In this document: positions 8,671 to 17,608 of the stretch, in pieces
Numbering within the stretch: position 1 is the stretch's first letter
How the letters are laid out: the number at the start of each line of letters is the position of its first letter
NCBI RefSeq assembly: GCF_003012735.1
Contig: NZ_PXYI01000004.1
Coordinates: 310,001-374,000, forward strand
From: Allosphingosinicella deserti
GTDB taxonomy: Bacteria; Pseudomonadota; Alphaproteobacteria; Sphingomonadales; Sphingomonadaceae
Reading direction: 5' to 3'
Length of the DNA: 64,000 bases
Notes under the pieces: model-generated
Told to the model about the DNA's origin: nothing
The model's input: only the letters and a program-made list of their open reading frames with translations
Databases searched by the model: none
Position numbers and translations under genes: made by a program

Positions 8671-10747
8671 CGAAGCTCTGGTCGAAAGCGACTTTCGCGC
8701 AGAGGCGCCGGATCCCGCTTTCGACTGGGCTCGTATCGCTTACCTGGTCCACGTCAGCCGGGCGATGGACAGGCTGGAGGAAGAGCGGCTCGTTCCCGAG
8801 CGCAAGGTCCTCTACCAATTCTCGGCCCGGGGCCATGACATGGCGCAGATCCTGCTCGGATCGCGCCTCACCCACAAGAAGGATGCGGCCTGCGGCTATT
8901 ACCGGTCGCGGCCACTCCTGCTTGCGCTGGGAGTCCCGCTCGAGGACGCGCTCGGCTCCGGCATGGGCCGGGCAGGGGGCTATTCCGACGGCCGCGACAT
9001 CGGCGTGGTGTTCAATTATCCAAACCCGACCGGCGCGCCGGCTCTACCGATGTCGGGCGGAGTCGGTGCGCAATATACGCCGACGGCCGGCTGGGCGCAG
9101 GCGATCGACTATCACCGCAACGTGCTCGGCAACGAAGCCTATGACGGGGCGATCGCGCTGGTGCTCGGTGGCGATGCCTCGGTCGCGACCGGCGGCTTCT
9201 GGGCTTCGCTGACGATCGCGACGACGCAAAAACTGCCGATGCTGTTCTACATCGAGGACAATCAGTTCGGAATCTCGGTGCCCGCCACCTACCAGACTCC
9301 GGGCGCGGACATTTCGAAGAATCTGGCGAGCTTTAGCGGGCTCACCATCTTCTCCGGCGACGGCAGTGATCCGGCCGAGGCGGCGCGGCTGGTCGCTGCC
9401 GCGACCGCGCACGTGCGGGCGCGCAAGGGGCCGGCTTTGCTCCATCTGCGGGTGCCGCGGCTGCAGGGGCACAGCTTCCAGGATACCCAGGCCTACAAGT
9501 CGGAAGAGGTGGTCCGCGGCGAATGGGCGCGCGATCCGCTGCCCAGGCTCAGGGACTTCCTCGTCGGCTCGGTCATGACCGAGCAGCGCTGGAACGGGAT
9601 CGCGGCCGAGGCCGAAGCCGCGGTCGAGGCGGCGCGCGCGACGGCCGAAGCGCGCGGCGTCGCCGATCCCGCCACCGTGCTCGCCAACGTCTTCTACGAA
9701 GGCGAGATGCAGCAGCTCGGCGGGCAATGGACCCACGGCTATCGCGCGCCCAAGAGCCACGAGGATCCGAAACCCGAGGGGCAGCGGATCAACATGGTGA
9801 CCGCCATCCGCCGCACGCTCGATCACGAGCTGGCGATCAACGAGCGCGTGTTGCTGTTCGGCGAGGATATCGGGCCCAAGGGCGGAGTCCACGCGGTGAC
9901 GCTTGGGCTGCAGGAGAAATATGGCGCCGGCCGGGTGTTCGACACGAGCCTCAACGAGGAAGGGATCATCGGTCGCGCGGTCGGCATGGCGCTGGCCGGG
10001 CTGATGCCGGTGCCGGAGATCCAGTTCCGCAAATATGCCGAGCCGGCGACCGAGCAGATCAACGATTGCGGCACGATGCGCTGGCGGACCAACAACCGCT
10101 TCGCCGCGCCGATGGTGCTGCGCATCCCCGGCGGCTTCTTCAAGTGCGGCGATCCCTGGCACAGCCAGACCAACGAGGTGCAGTTCGTCCACAATCCCGG
10201 CTGGCTGGTGGCGGTGCCGTCCAATGCCGAGGATGCGGTCGGCCTGCTGCGCACGGCCTTGCGCGGCAACGATCCGGTGATCTTCTTCGAGCATCGCGCG
10301 ATGCTCGACGACGTCTGGGCGCGGCGCCCCTATCCGGGCGATTCCTATGTGCTGCCGTTCGGCCGGGCGAAGAAGACGCGCGAGGGCGACGACATCACCA
10401 TCGTCACCTGGGGGGCGATGGTGCCGCGCTGCGAGGAGGCGGCGAAGCATGTCTCGGCCGACGTGATCGATCTGCGCACTTTGGTGCCGTGGGACAAGGA
10501 GATGGTGCTGGCGTCGGTGCGGCGGACCCGGCGCTGCCTGATCGTCCACGAGGATCTGAAGACCGGCGGCTTCGGCGCCGAGATCGCGGCGATCGTCGCC
10601 GACGAGGCCTTTCTCGACCTCGACGCGCCGGTCGCACGGGTGACGATGCCGGACATTCCGAGCCCGCACAATCCGGTGCTGCTCGACTGGGCGGTGCCGA
10701 ACGTCGAGCGCATCCGCGCGAAGATCGACGAACTGGTGGGGTTTTGA
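8663..10747 (+). CDS. 2-oxo-acid dehydrogenase E1, alpha and beta subunits fused
   Basis: A thiamine-diphosphate E1 component of 694 residues. The alpha half (to about 350) carries the TPP/Mg motif GGDASVATGGFW and, downstream, EDNQFGISVP. The beta half starts near MVTAIRRTLDHELA and has LFGEDIG, FDTSLNEEGIIG and PEIQFRKY. Most branched-chain E1 enzymes are two polypeptides; fused forms are known. The partner E2 is encoded downstream, and E3 must be elsewhere. Substrate range (branched-chain versus aryl-pyruvate) is inferred from the aminotransferase and Lrp neighbours. Confidence 0.9.
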   Translation: MADEALVESDFRAEAPDPAFDWARIAYLVHVSRAMDRLEEERLVPERKVLYQFSARGHDMAQILLGSRLTHKKDAACGYYRSRPLLLALGVPLEDALGSGMGRAGGYSDGRDIGVVFNYPNPTGAPALPMSGGVGAQYTPTAGWAQAIDYHRNVLGNEAYDGAIALVLGGDASVATGGFWASLTIATTQKLPMLFYIEDNQFGISVPATYQTPGADISKNLASFSGLTIFSGDGSDPAEAARLVAAATAHVRARKGPALLHLRVPRLQGHSFQDTQAYKSEEVVRGEWARDPLPRLRDFLVGSVMTEQRWNGIAAEAEAAVEAARATAEARGVADPATVLANVFYEGEMQQLGGQWTHGYRAPKSHEDPKPEGQRINMVTAIRRTLDHELAINERVLLFGEDIGPKGGVHAVTLGLQEKYGAGRVFDTSLNEEGIIGRAVGMALAGLMPVPEIQFRKYAEPATEQINDCGTMRWRTNNRFAAPMVLRIPGGFFKCGDPWHSQTNEVQFVHNPGWLVAVPSNAEDAVGLLRTALRGNDPVIFFEHRAMLDDVWARRPYPGDSYVLPFGRAKKTREGDDITIVTWGAMVPRCEEAAKHVSADVIDLRTLVPWDKEMVLASVRRTRRCLIVHEDLKTGGFGAEIAAIVADEAFLDLDAPVARVTMPDIPSPHNPVLLDWAVPNVERIRAKIDELVGF

Positions 10748-10748
10748 T

Positions 10749-11103
10749 GGGACCCCAGCAAAGTGGTACTTTGCCGGGAACCCGGAAGAGACCCCAGCAA
10801 AGTGGTACTTCGCTGGGAACCCGGGAGAGAGCCCAGCAAAGTGGTACTTTGCTGGGAACCCGGGGGGCCGGGGTCTCGCGACGAGAAGCCACCGCCAACT
10901 CCCACGGAAGCAGAGGTGCTATCGTCAGCTTCTTCCGCCTGGCCGTCATCCCAGCGAAAGGACCCCAGCAAAGTAGTACTTTGCTGGGAACCCCGAAGGC
11001 TAGGATCTCGTGGAGACCCGCCGTGACCTCTTGTCCTGAGATCCCAGCATGCGGGGTTCCCAGCAAAGTACTACTTTGCTGGGGTCCCACTCCTGGGATG
11101 ACG
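10749..11103. repeat. nested palindromic repeat array between E1 and E2
   Basis: Five copies of a unit of about 36 bases whose core CCAGCAAAGTRGTACTTTGC is nearly its own complement. They lie at about 10749-10785, 10790-10825, 10829-10862, 10961-10995 and, inverted, 11052-11088. Copies 4 and 5 are exact complements over about 36 bases. They lie inside a second, outer inverted repeat, GCCGTCATCCCAG (10942-10954) and CTGGGATGACGG (11092-11103), a sequence common in sphingomonad intergenic repeats. Transcripts would fold into strong hairpins between two genes of one complex and may set the E1:E2 ratio. No protein is credible here. Confidence 0.8.
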
Positions 11104-11144
11104 GGAAAGGGCCGGGCACGATCGACAGCCAGGGGAGCCGCCTC

Positions 11145-12350
11145 GTGATCGATGTCGTCGTTCCGATCGAGCAGGAGGGCACCAAGGCGGTCGTCCGGGC
11201 GTGGCTGAAGCAGATCGGCGATCGGGTCGAGCTGAACGATCCGCTGGTCGAGCTCGAAACCGACAAGGTCGCCATGGAAGTGCCGGCGCCGGTCGGCGGC
11301 GTGCTGCGGGAGATCCTGCTCGACCTGGAGGCCGAGGCGGTGCCCGGCGCGATCCTCGGGCGGATCGACACGGATGGGGAGCGTGCGAACGCGGCGCCGG
11401 CTACCGGCGCGGCGTCTCCGCCGCCCCCGTCGCCCGCCACCTACCAACCGGACGTGCGCAATCCCGAGCTTCGGCTTTCGCCAGCGGTCAAGCGCGCCTG
11501 CCTTCAGCATGCGGTCGATCCGACCACTATCGCAGGCACCGGCCGCGGCGGGCGCGTGACCCGGGCGGATGTCGACAAGGCGGTGGCCGAAGGGCGCGCT
11601 GCTCCGACTGCGACGGTTGCGGACACCCGCTCGCGCTCCGATGCCGGACTCCGTTCGCACGACGTCCCGCACGATCGCATGCGGCTGAAGATCGCCGAGA
11701 ACATGCTCGCCTCGGTGACGCAGGCGCCGCACGTCACGGCAGTGTTCGAGGCCGATTTCAGCGCGATCATCGCCCATCGCGAGCGCCACAAGGCGGACTT
11801 CTCGAAGCGGGGCGTCAAGCTCACCTACAGCGCCTATTTCGTCGCCGCTGCGGCCGAGGCGATGAAGGTTGCGCCGGCGATCAACAGCCGCTGGCATTCC
11901 GACCGGCTGGAAGTGTTCGACGACGTCAATGTCGGCGTCGGCACCGCGCTCGGCGAGAAGGGCCTGATCGTGCCGGTGCTGCGCCAGGTGCAGACGCTCT
12001 CGCTAGAAGGCGTCGCCGCCGGGCTGGACCGCCTGGTCGAGAAGGCACGCGCGCAGACGCTGACCGGCGCGGACGTGTCGGGCGGCACCTTCACCATTTC
12101 CAATCACGGTGTCTCCGGATCCTTGTTCGCAAGCCCGATCATCATCGCCCAACCGCAATCGGCGATCCTCGGCATCGGAAAGCTCGAGAAGCGGGTGGTG
12201 GTGCGCGAGGTGGCCGGCCAGGACGCGATCCTGATCCGGCCGATGGCCTATGTTTCCCTCACCATCGACCACCGGGTCGTCGATGGGCACCAGACCAATG
12301 CCTGGCTCACGCGGTTCGTCGAGGTCCTGGAGAGCTGGCCGGCGGATTGA
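11145..12350 (+). CDS. 2-oxo-acid dehydrogenase E2 (dihydrolipoyl acyltransferase)
   Basis: A 401-residue E2. The N-terminal lipoyl domain has the modified lysine at about residue 41 in ETDKVAME. A hinge rich in Pro and Ala leads to the peripheral subunit-binding domain (LRLSPAVKRAC, GTGRGGRVTRADV). The catalytic acyltransferase domain ends with the active-site block DHRVVDGH. The GTG at 11145 is chosen because the lipoyl domain begins immediately and AGGGGAG lies upstream; the longer frame would start inside the repeat array. It completes the branched-chain-type complex with the upstream E1. Confidence 0.92.
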   Translation: MIDVVVPIEQEGTKAVVRAWLKQIGDRVELNDPLVELETDKVAMEVPAPVGGVLREILLDLEAEAVPGAILGRIDTDGERANAAPATGAASPPPPSPATYQPDVRNPELRLSPAVKRACLQHAVDPTTIAGTGRGGRVTRADVDKAVAEGRAAPTATVADTRSRSDAGLRSHDVPHDRMRLKIAENMLASVTQAPHVTAVFEADFSAIIAHRERHKADFSKRGVKLTYSAYFVAAAAEAMKVAPAINSRWHSDRLEVFDDVNVGVGTALGEKGLIVPVLRQVQTLSLEGVAAGLDRLVEKARAQTLTGADVSGGTFTISNHGVSGSLFASPIIIAQPQSAILGIGKLEKRVVVREVAGQDAILIRPMAYVSLTIDHRVVDGHQTNAWLTRFVEVLESWPAD

Positions 12351-12427
12351 GGTGCGCAGTCGTGGCTTGGCAAGACGTTTGGGGCTGCGCTAGCTCAGCT
12401 GGGGCGAGGCGAGCGAGATCGTCTTTC

Positions 12428-12556
12428 TCATCCTCCCTGTCCGCGAAGCGGATGGGGAGGGGGACCATCGAGAGATGGTGGAGGGGCCATCGGCGCTGGA
12501 AGCCCCTCCACCGCACTTCGTGCGGTCCCCCTCCCCGAGCAAGCTCGGGGAGGATA
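12428..12556. repeat. pair of inverted REP-like elements
   Basis: The left arm (12431-12485) contains a CCTCCC block, a small hairpin, GGGGAGGGGGACC and GGTGGAGGGG. The right arm (about 12502-12553) is its approximate inverse: CCCCTCCACC, a hairpin around GCACTTCGTGC, GGTCCCCCTCCCC and a terminal hairpin around GAGCAAGCTC. A single arm of the same family occurs inside paaD at 22839-22885. The element lies just upstream of the next gene's ribosome-binding site and could act as a transcript-end hairpin for the E2 gene. Confidence 0.75.
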
Positions 12557-12567
12557 AGGAGTTGCAG

Positions 12568-13707
12568 ATGGCGGGGACGATGGACGTCGAGAACGAGCAG
12601 CAAGCGGCGGGGACAGCCGCGGGGTCCCAGCCGGCGTTGATCGCGCTTGGCGAGGCGGCGCCTTACTTTCATGTGCCGGCGCTGAGCGGGTCGCCGCGTT
12701 ATGCGTTCGACACCGCCGCGGGCCGTGCCGTGCTGATGCTGTTCTTCGGAACGGCGTCGCAGCCGCAGTCCGCCGCCGCTCTGGCGGCGGTGCAGGCGCG
12801 GCGCGATCTGTTCGACGACGAGCATGCCTGCTTCTTCGGCGTGACCGTGGATCCCGCCGATGCCGGCGAGGGTCGAATCGTCCAGCAGCTGCCCGGCATC
12901 CGGTTCTTCCTCGATTACCAACGCGATGTCAGCCGGCTCTACGGCGCCGAACTCGGCAACGATCAATACCGGCCGCATTGGCTGCTGCTCGATCCGATGC
13001 TTCGGGTCATGGGCGTGTGGCCGATCGAGGCGGGCGCCGCCGCGCTCGATGCGCTCGCCGCTGTCTCCCGCCCGGTGCCGTTCGTCGAGGCGGCGCCGGT
13101 GCTGGTCGCGCCGGCGATCCTCGAGCCGAACCTCTGCCGGCATCTGATCTCGCTCTATGAAAAGGAAGGCGGCGAGGAATCGGGCTTCATGCGCGAAGTC
13201 GACGGCAAGACCGTTCTCGTCACCGATCCGCAGCACAAGAGACGGCGGGATTACACGATCGCCGATGCCGCGCTCCAGGGGCAACTCGCCTTGCGGATCC
13301 GCCGGCGGCTGGTGCCGCTGATCAAGCGCGCCTTCCAGTTCGAGGCGACGCGGATGGAGCGCTACATCGTCGCCTGCTACGATGCCGAGCAGGGCGGCCA
13401 TTTCCGCGCGCACCGCGACAACACCACCAAGGGCACAGCCCATCGTCGCTTCGCGGTGACGATCAACCTCAATGCCGGCGACTATGACGGCGGCGACCTG
13501 CGCTTTCCCGAATTCGGCCAGCGCAGTTATCGCGCGCCGACCGGCGGCGCGGTGGTCTTCTCCTGCTCGCTGCTGCACGAGGCGACACCGGTCACGCGCG
13601 GCACTCGCTACGCCTTCCTGCCCTTCCTCTACGACGACGCGGCCGCGCGGCAGCGCGAGGCGAACAACGCCTTTCTCGACGAGAAACTCGGCGTGTATCG
13701 CGCGTAA
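12568..13707 (+). CDS. redoxin-like domain fused to prolyl 4-hydroxylase-type 2OG-Fe(II) oxygenase
   Basis: The protein has 379 residues. Residues about 25-160 resemble a peroxiredoxin/thioredoxin fold (APYFHVPAL, LMLFFGTASQPQ, FFGVTVDPAD), but the position of the peroxidatic cysteine is occupied by other residues, so this half is probably not catalytic. The C-terminal half is a 2-oxoglutarate/iron hydroxylase: His282 and Asp284 in HRDNTTKG, the distal His337 in SLLHEATPV, and the 2OG-binding Arg in GTRYAF. Start: ATG at 12568 with AAGGAG 6-7 bases upstream. Likely role: hydroxylation of a protein or small molecule. The substrate is unknown. Confidence 0.82.
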   Translation: MAGTMDVENEQQAAGTAAGSQPALIALGEAAPYFHVPALSGSPRYAFDTAAGRAVLMLFFGTASQPQSAAALAAVQARRDLFDDEHACFFGVTVDPADAGEGRIVQQLPGIRFFLDYQRDVSRLYGAELGNDQYRPHWLLLDPMLRVMGVWPIEAGAAALDALAAVSRPVPFVEAAPVLVAPAILEPNLCRHLISLYEKEGGEESGFMREVDGKTVLVTDPQHKRRRDYTIADAALQGQLALRIRRRLVPLIKRAFQFEATRMERYIVACYDAEQGGHFRAHRDNTTKGTAHRRFAVTINLNAGDYDGGDLRFPEFGQRSYRAPTGGAVVFSCSLLHEATPVTRGTRYAFLPFLYDDAAARQREANNAFLDEKLGVYRA

Positions 13708-13802
13708 GCGGCGGGGTGACAGCAGGGCACCGGCGCGCGATCGTTGCAGTTAATCCATTCTTAGCCCTCCTGCCGTATTGCCACGGGCAGGAGAGTTTGC
13801 CC

Positions 13803-14771
13803 GTGGAACAACAGCTGGTGGCGGCGATCGACGGCGACAACGTCGCGTTCGCGCTTACACAAGGGAAAGAACGCGTACGCATCGAGGAGGTGCGGCGGTT
13901 CCCCACGTCTGCCTTCCCGACCTTCACCGACGCGCTGCAGAGCTACACCAAGGGCGCGGGCTTCCGCCCGGACGGATCGGGCTTCTGCCTGGCGGTCGCC
14001 GGCGTCTCGCGCGGCGACGTGATCACCTTGCCCAACTGCCGCTGGTTCGTCTCGGTGAGCGGGCTCAAGGCATTCCTGCGCACCGAACCGCTGATCATCA
14101 ACGATTTCGCGGCGACCGCCTGGGCGGTGCCGAGCGCGGACACGACCCAGCTCGTCCGGATCGGCGCGGTGCCGGCCAAGCCGGCGCGGCCCGGCGGGAC
14201 CTATCTGATCGTCGGCACCGGCAGCGGTCTCGGCATGGCGATCCTCTCGGTCCGCGAGGACGGGCGCATCATCGTCATCGAAAGCGAGGGCGGCCACGCC
14301 AGCTTCGCGCCGCAAAATGCCGAGGACGAGGCGCTGCTGACAGCGCTCCGGAAGCGCTTCGGCCATGTCTCGTTCGAGCGCGTGCTGTCGCGGCCCGGCC
14401 TCGAGAACATCTATTCGATCCTCGCGGAGCAGAGCGGGCGGCCGGTCTCCGACCCGCCGGCCTCGTCGCGGATCATCGCCTCCGCCGCCTCGTGCACCGA
14501 TCCGCTGGCGGCCCGCGCCGCCAAGCTGTTCGCGGCGATCCTCGGCAATTTCGTCGGCAATGCGGTGCTCACCTGCGGCGCCTGGGACGGCGTCTTCCTG
14601 GTCGAGCCGATGCTCGGCGAGATGCTGCCGATCCTCAACACCGGCGCCTTTCGCAGCCAGTTCGCGACCAAGGGCCGGATGAGCCGCGCGCTGGAGCGGG
14701 TGCCGACCGTATGGCTGAGCAACGACACGGCGACCCTGGCGGGCGCCGCGGCGGCGCTGCAGGCGCGTTAA
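13803..14771 (+). CDS. glucokinase-like protein (Glk family)
   Basis: The protein has 322 residues, matching E. coli Glk. Family features include the catalytic Asp in IINDFAATAWAVP, the GTGSGLGMAIL glycine-rich block, ESEGGHASFAPQ and a C-terminal GAWDGVFLVEPM region. The N-terminal phosphate-binding motif, normally DIGGTN, reads AAIDGDNVAF, so the usual glycines and threonine are missing; ATP binding may be altered. The GTG at 13803 is chosen because GCAGGAG lies upstream and homologues start about here. It is convergent with the next gene, with overlapping stop codons. It may be a weak or regulatory glucokinase. Confidence 0.8.
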   Translation: MEQQLVAAIDGDNVAFALTQGKERVRIEEVRRFPTSAFPTFTDALQSYTKGAGFRPDGSGFCLAVAGVSRGDVITLPNCRWFVSVSGLKAFLRTEPLIINDFAATAWAVPSADTTQLVRIGAVPAKPARPGGTYLIVGTGSGLGMAILSVREDGRIIVIESEGGHASFAPQNAEDEALLTALRKRFGHVSFERVLSRPGLENIYSILAEQSGRPVSDPPASSRIIASAASCTDPLAARAAKLFAAILGNFVGNAVLTCGAWDGVFLVEPMLGEMLPILNTGAFRSQFATKGRMSRALERVPTVWLSNDTATLAGAAAALQAR

Positions 14772-15550
14772 CGCCCCGACTTTTCCGAAGCGGGCACCAG
14801 ATCGATTTCGAACAGCTTGGGCCAGTTCTTGCCGGTGACGAACAAGCGGTCCTTGGCCGGATCATACGCGATTCCGTTCAGCACCGCATCGGGATCGGCG
14901 GGCGCGGTCGCGGCGACGAGATCGGTGAGATCGATCCAGCCCTTCACCTTGCCGGTCGCGGGATCGATCCGGGCGATGCGCGGGGTCATCCACACATTGG
15001 CGAGGATCTCGCCATTCACCCATTCGAGCTCGTTGAGCCGCGCCACGGGCACGCCCTGATCGCTGACGTCGATCCTTTTCGTCTCCGCCATCGTCTTCGG
15101 ATCGAGCACGCGGATCTGCGCGGTGCCGTCGCTCATGTAGATATTGTTCTTGTCGCGGGTGAGGGCCCAGCCTTCGCCCGGATAGCGGAACGATCCGGTC
15201 TGGCGGAAATCGGCCCGATTCCAGCGGAAGCCGATCTGGTTCTGCCAGGTGAGGCTGATGATCTCGTCGCCCCAGTCGACGATGCCCTCTCCGAAATAGG
15301 TCGACGGAACCGTCACCTTGCGGAGGACCTTGCCGTCGTCGAGCCGGACTTCGCGAATGTCGGACCGGCCGTTGAGACCGGTGCTTTCGTAGAGCTTGCC
15401 GTCGAGCCACAGCAGGCCCTCGGTGAAGGCGGCGGGATCGTGCGGATAGGTGCGGACGACCTTGTAGCCGGGGGTCTGGACGTCGCGCGCGTCCGAGGCC
15501 GAGCAGCCGGCCAAGGCCAGCAGGACGGCGAAGAGGGTGCTGCGAATCAC
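14768..15550 (-). CDS. glutaminyl-peptide cyclotransferase (glutamine cyclotransferase), lipoprotein
   Basis: The protein has 260 residues. A signal peptide ends in the lipobox LAGC at about residues 13-16, so it is probably anchored in the outer or inner membrane facing the periplasm. The mature part is a beta-propeller of the plant-type glutamine cyclotransferase family, with HDPAAFTEGLLW, GEGIVDWGDEI, NELEWVNGEILANVW and GIAYDPAKDRLFVTGK. It would convert N-terminal glutamine to pyroglutamate. Its start overlaps the paaZ stop by 4 bases, and its TAA overlaps that of the glucokinase gene on the other strand. No obvious link to phenylacetate catabolism. Confidence 0.88.
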   Translation of the reverse strand: MIRSTLFAVLLALAGCSASDARDVQTPGYKVVRTYPHDPAAFTEGLLWLDGKLYESTGLNGRSDIREVRLDDGKVLRKVTVPSTYFGEGIVDWGDEIISLTWQNQIGFRWNRADFRQTGSFRYPGEGWALTRDKNNIYMSDGTAQIRVLDPKTMAETKRIDVSDQGVPVARLNELEWVNGEILANVWMTPRIARIDPATGKVKGWIDLTDLVAATAPADPDAVLNGIAYDPAKDRLFVTGKNWPKLFEIDLVPASEKSGR

Positions 15551-17565
15551 GGCTGGTTCATCGTCAGCAGATCGTAGGACGCGACGACTTCGTCCTTCTG
15601 GTTGAAGACGAACACCGCCCAGCGGACTTCCCCCATCTCCTCATTGCGGACCGATTTGGACTTCACTGTAAGCTCCACACGCATCGAATCTCCGGGGTAA
15701 AGGGGCGTCAGGAAGCGCAAGTTCTCGAGCCCGTAATTGGCAAGTACCGGGCCGGGCGCAGGATCGACGAACAGGCCGGCGGCGAAGCTCAGGATCAGAT
15801 AGCCGTGGGCGACCCGGCCCTCGAAGATCGGGTTCGCCCGGGCCGCTTCCTCATCCATATGGGCGTAGAAAGTGTCGCCGGTGAAGGCCGCGAAATGCTC
15901 GATATCATCGAGGCTCACGGTCCGGTTCGAAGTCTCCAGCGTGTAGCCGATGTCGAGTTCCGAAATCCGCTTGCGGAACGGATGGACGTCTCCGGTCGGC
16001 TTGGCGGCGCCGGGCAGCCATTGCTTGATGATGCTCGACAGCATTGCCGGCGAGCCCTGCAGCGCGGTGCGCTGCATGTAGTGGCTGACGCCGCGGACCC
16101 CGCCCATCTCCTCGCCGCCGCCGGCGCGGCCGGGCCCGCCATGGACGAGGACGGGGAGGGGGGAGCCGTGGCCGGTCGATTCCTTGGCGCTGGTGCGATC
16201 GAGGATCATCATGCGGCCGTGATAGGCGCCGGCGCCGAGCACGAAGTCCTCGGCCGTTGCGGCATCGAAGCTGAACAGCGACAAAGCGAGGCTGCCCATG
16301 CCGCGGTTGGCCAGCGCGATCGCATCATCGAGGTCGTGATAGGGCATGATCGTCGACACCGGCCCGAACGCCTCGACATCGTGCACCGCAGCGCTGCCCC
16401 AGGGATCGTCGGTGCGCAGCAGGATCGGAGACAGAAAGGCGCCGTTGCCTGCGACCGGGGACAGATCGGGATCGCCCGACACGATCCGGGCGGCGCGGGA
16501 GAGCTCGCCGACCGCCTTGCGGACGCTGTCGCGCTGCGCGCGGCTGGCGAGCGCGCCCATGGTGACGCCCTCGTCGCGGGGGTTGCCGATGCGGACCTTG
16601 CCGAGGCGTTCGCGCAGGGCCTGCTCGACCGCGTCGAGATGTTCGGCAGGCGCCAGCGCGCGGCGGATGGCGGTGCATTTCTGCCCCGCCTTGACCGTCA
16701 TCTCGCGCGCGACTTCCTTGATGAACAGATCGAATTCGGGGGTGCCGGGGCCGGCGTCCGGGCCGAGAATCGAGGCGTTGAGGCTGTCGCGCTCGGCGAC
16801 GAACCGGACACTTTCGCGCGCCATCACGGGATGGGTCTGCAGCTTCATCGCGGTCTGCGCCGATCCGGTGAAGGAGACCACGTCCTGCAGGGTGAGATGG
16901 TCGAGCAGGTCGCCGACCCCGCCCATGATCAGCTGCAGCGCGCCCGGCGGCAGGATGTTCGCCTCGATCATGATCCGGAAGGCATGCTCGGCGACATAGC
17001 CGGTCGCCGACGCCGGCTTGACGATCGCCGGCACTCCCGCGAGCAAAGTGGGGCCGAGTTTCTCGAGCATGCCCCAGACCGGGAAATTGAACGCGTTGAT
17101 GTGCACCGCCACGCCCTGCAGCGGCGTGAAGACGTGCTGGCCGACGAAGCTGCCGCCCTTCGACAATGGCTCCATCGCGCCGTCGATCAGGATGCGGCTG
17201 TTGGGAAGCTCGCGCCGCCCCTTGGACGAGAAGGAGAAGAGCGTGCCGGCGCCGCCCTCGATGTCGATCCAGCCGTCGGTCCGGGTCGCGCCGGTCTCGT
17301 AGGAGAGTTCGTACAATTCCTCCTTCCGGGCCATGATCGCCATGCCGAGCGCCTTCAGCATATGCGCGCGCTCGTGGAAGGTCAGCCGGCGCAGCGCCGG
17401 TCCGCCGACTTTGCGGGCATGATCGAGCATCGCTCGGAAATCGAGGCCGGCGCTGCCGGTGACCGCGATCGTCTCCCCGGTGACGGCGCTCTGCACGTCG
17501 GCGAGCGGGCCGGACGCGGCGTACCAGCCGTCCTGCGCATAATTGAGAAGGGTTTGCGTCTTCAT
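15547..17565 (-). CDS. paaZ: PaaZ: oxepin-CoA hydrolase / semialdehyde dehydrogenase
   Basis: A bifunctional phenylacetate-catabolic enzyme of 672 residues. The N-terminal aldehyde dehydrogenase domain (to about 520) has [11 protein letters not shown], the general base Glu258 and the nucleophile Cys297 in [10 protein letters not shown]. The C-terminal MaoC-like hydratase domain has [15 protein letters not shown] and VAHGYLILS. It opens the oxepin-CoA ring and oxidises the aldehyde to 3-oxo-5,6-dehydrosuberyl-CoA in the cytoplasm. It lies 43 bases after paaG in the same direction, and the glutamine cyclotransferase gene follows with a 4-base overlap. Confidence 0.95.
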   Translation of the reverse strand: MKTQTLLNYAQDGWYAASGPLADVQSAVTGETIAVTGSAGLDFRAMLDHARKVGGPALRRLTFHERAHMLKALGMAIMARKEELYELSYETGATRTDGWIDIEGGAGTLFSFSSKGRRELPNSRILIDGAMEPLSKGGSFVGQHVFTPLQGVAVHINAFNFPVWGMLEKLGPTLLAGVPAIVKPASATGYVAEHAFRIMIEANILPPGALQLIMGGVGDLLDHLTLQDVVSFTGSAQTAMKLQTHPVMARESVRFVAERDSLNASILGPDAGPGTPEFDLFIKEVAREMTVKAGQKCTAIRRALAPAEHLDAVEQALRERLGKVRIGNPRDEGVTMGALASRAQRDSVRKAVGELSRAARIVSGDPDLSPVAGNGAFLSPILLRTDDPWGSAAVHDVEAFGPVSTIMPYHDLDDAIALANRGMGSLALSLFSFDAATAEDFVLGAGAYHGRMMILDRTSAKESTGHGSPLPVLVHGGPGRAGGGEEMGGVRGVSHYMQRTALQGSPAMLSSIIKQWLPGAAKPTGDVHPFRKRISELDIGYTLETSNRTVSLDDIEHFAAFTGDTFYAHMDEEAARANPIFEGRVAHGYLILSFAAGLFVDPAPGPVLANYGLENLRFLTPLYPGDSMRVELTVKSKSVRNEEMGEVRWAVFVFNQKDEVVASYDLLTMNQP

Positions 17566-17608
17566 GGACTCACCTGCGAAACTGAAGGACGTGGCCTAGC
17601 GTGCGACT

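Noticed and set aside
9044-10669. A 541-codon minus-strand frame
   Set aside because: Antisense shadow of the fused E1 gene; composition typical of the complementary frame of a GC-rich gene.
10749-11103. CRISPR-like array
   Set aside because: The units are palindromic, irregularly spaced, in both orientations, and there are no cas genes. They are REP-like repeats.
10747-11148. Protein-coding frame with repeated PQQSG peptides
   Set aside because: The apparent repeats are translations of palindromic DNA. The E2 gene starts at 11145 with its own ribosome-binding site.
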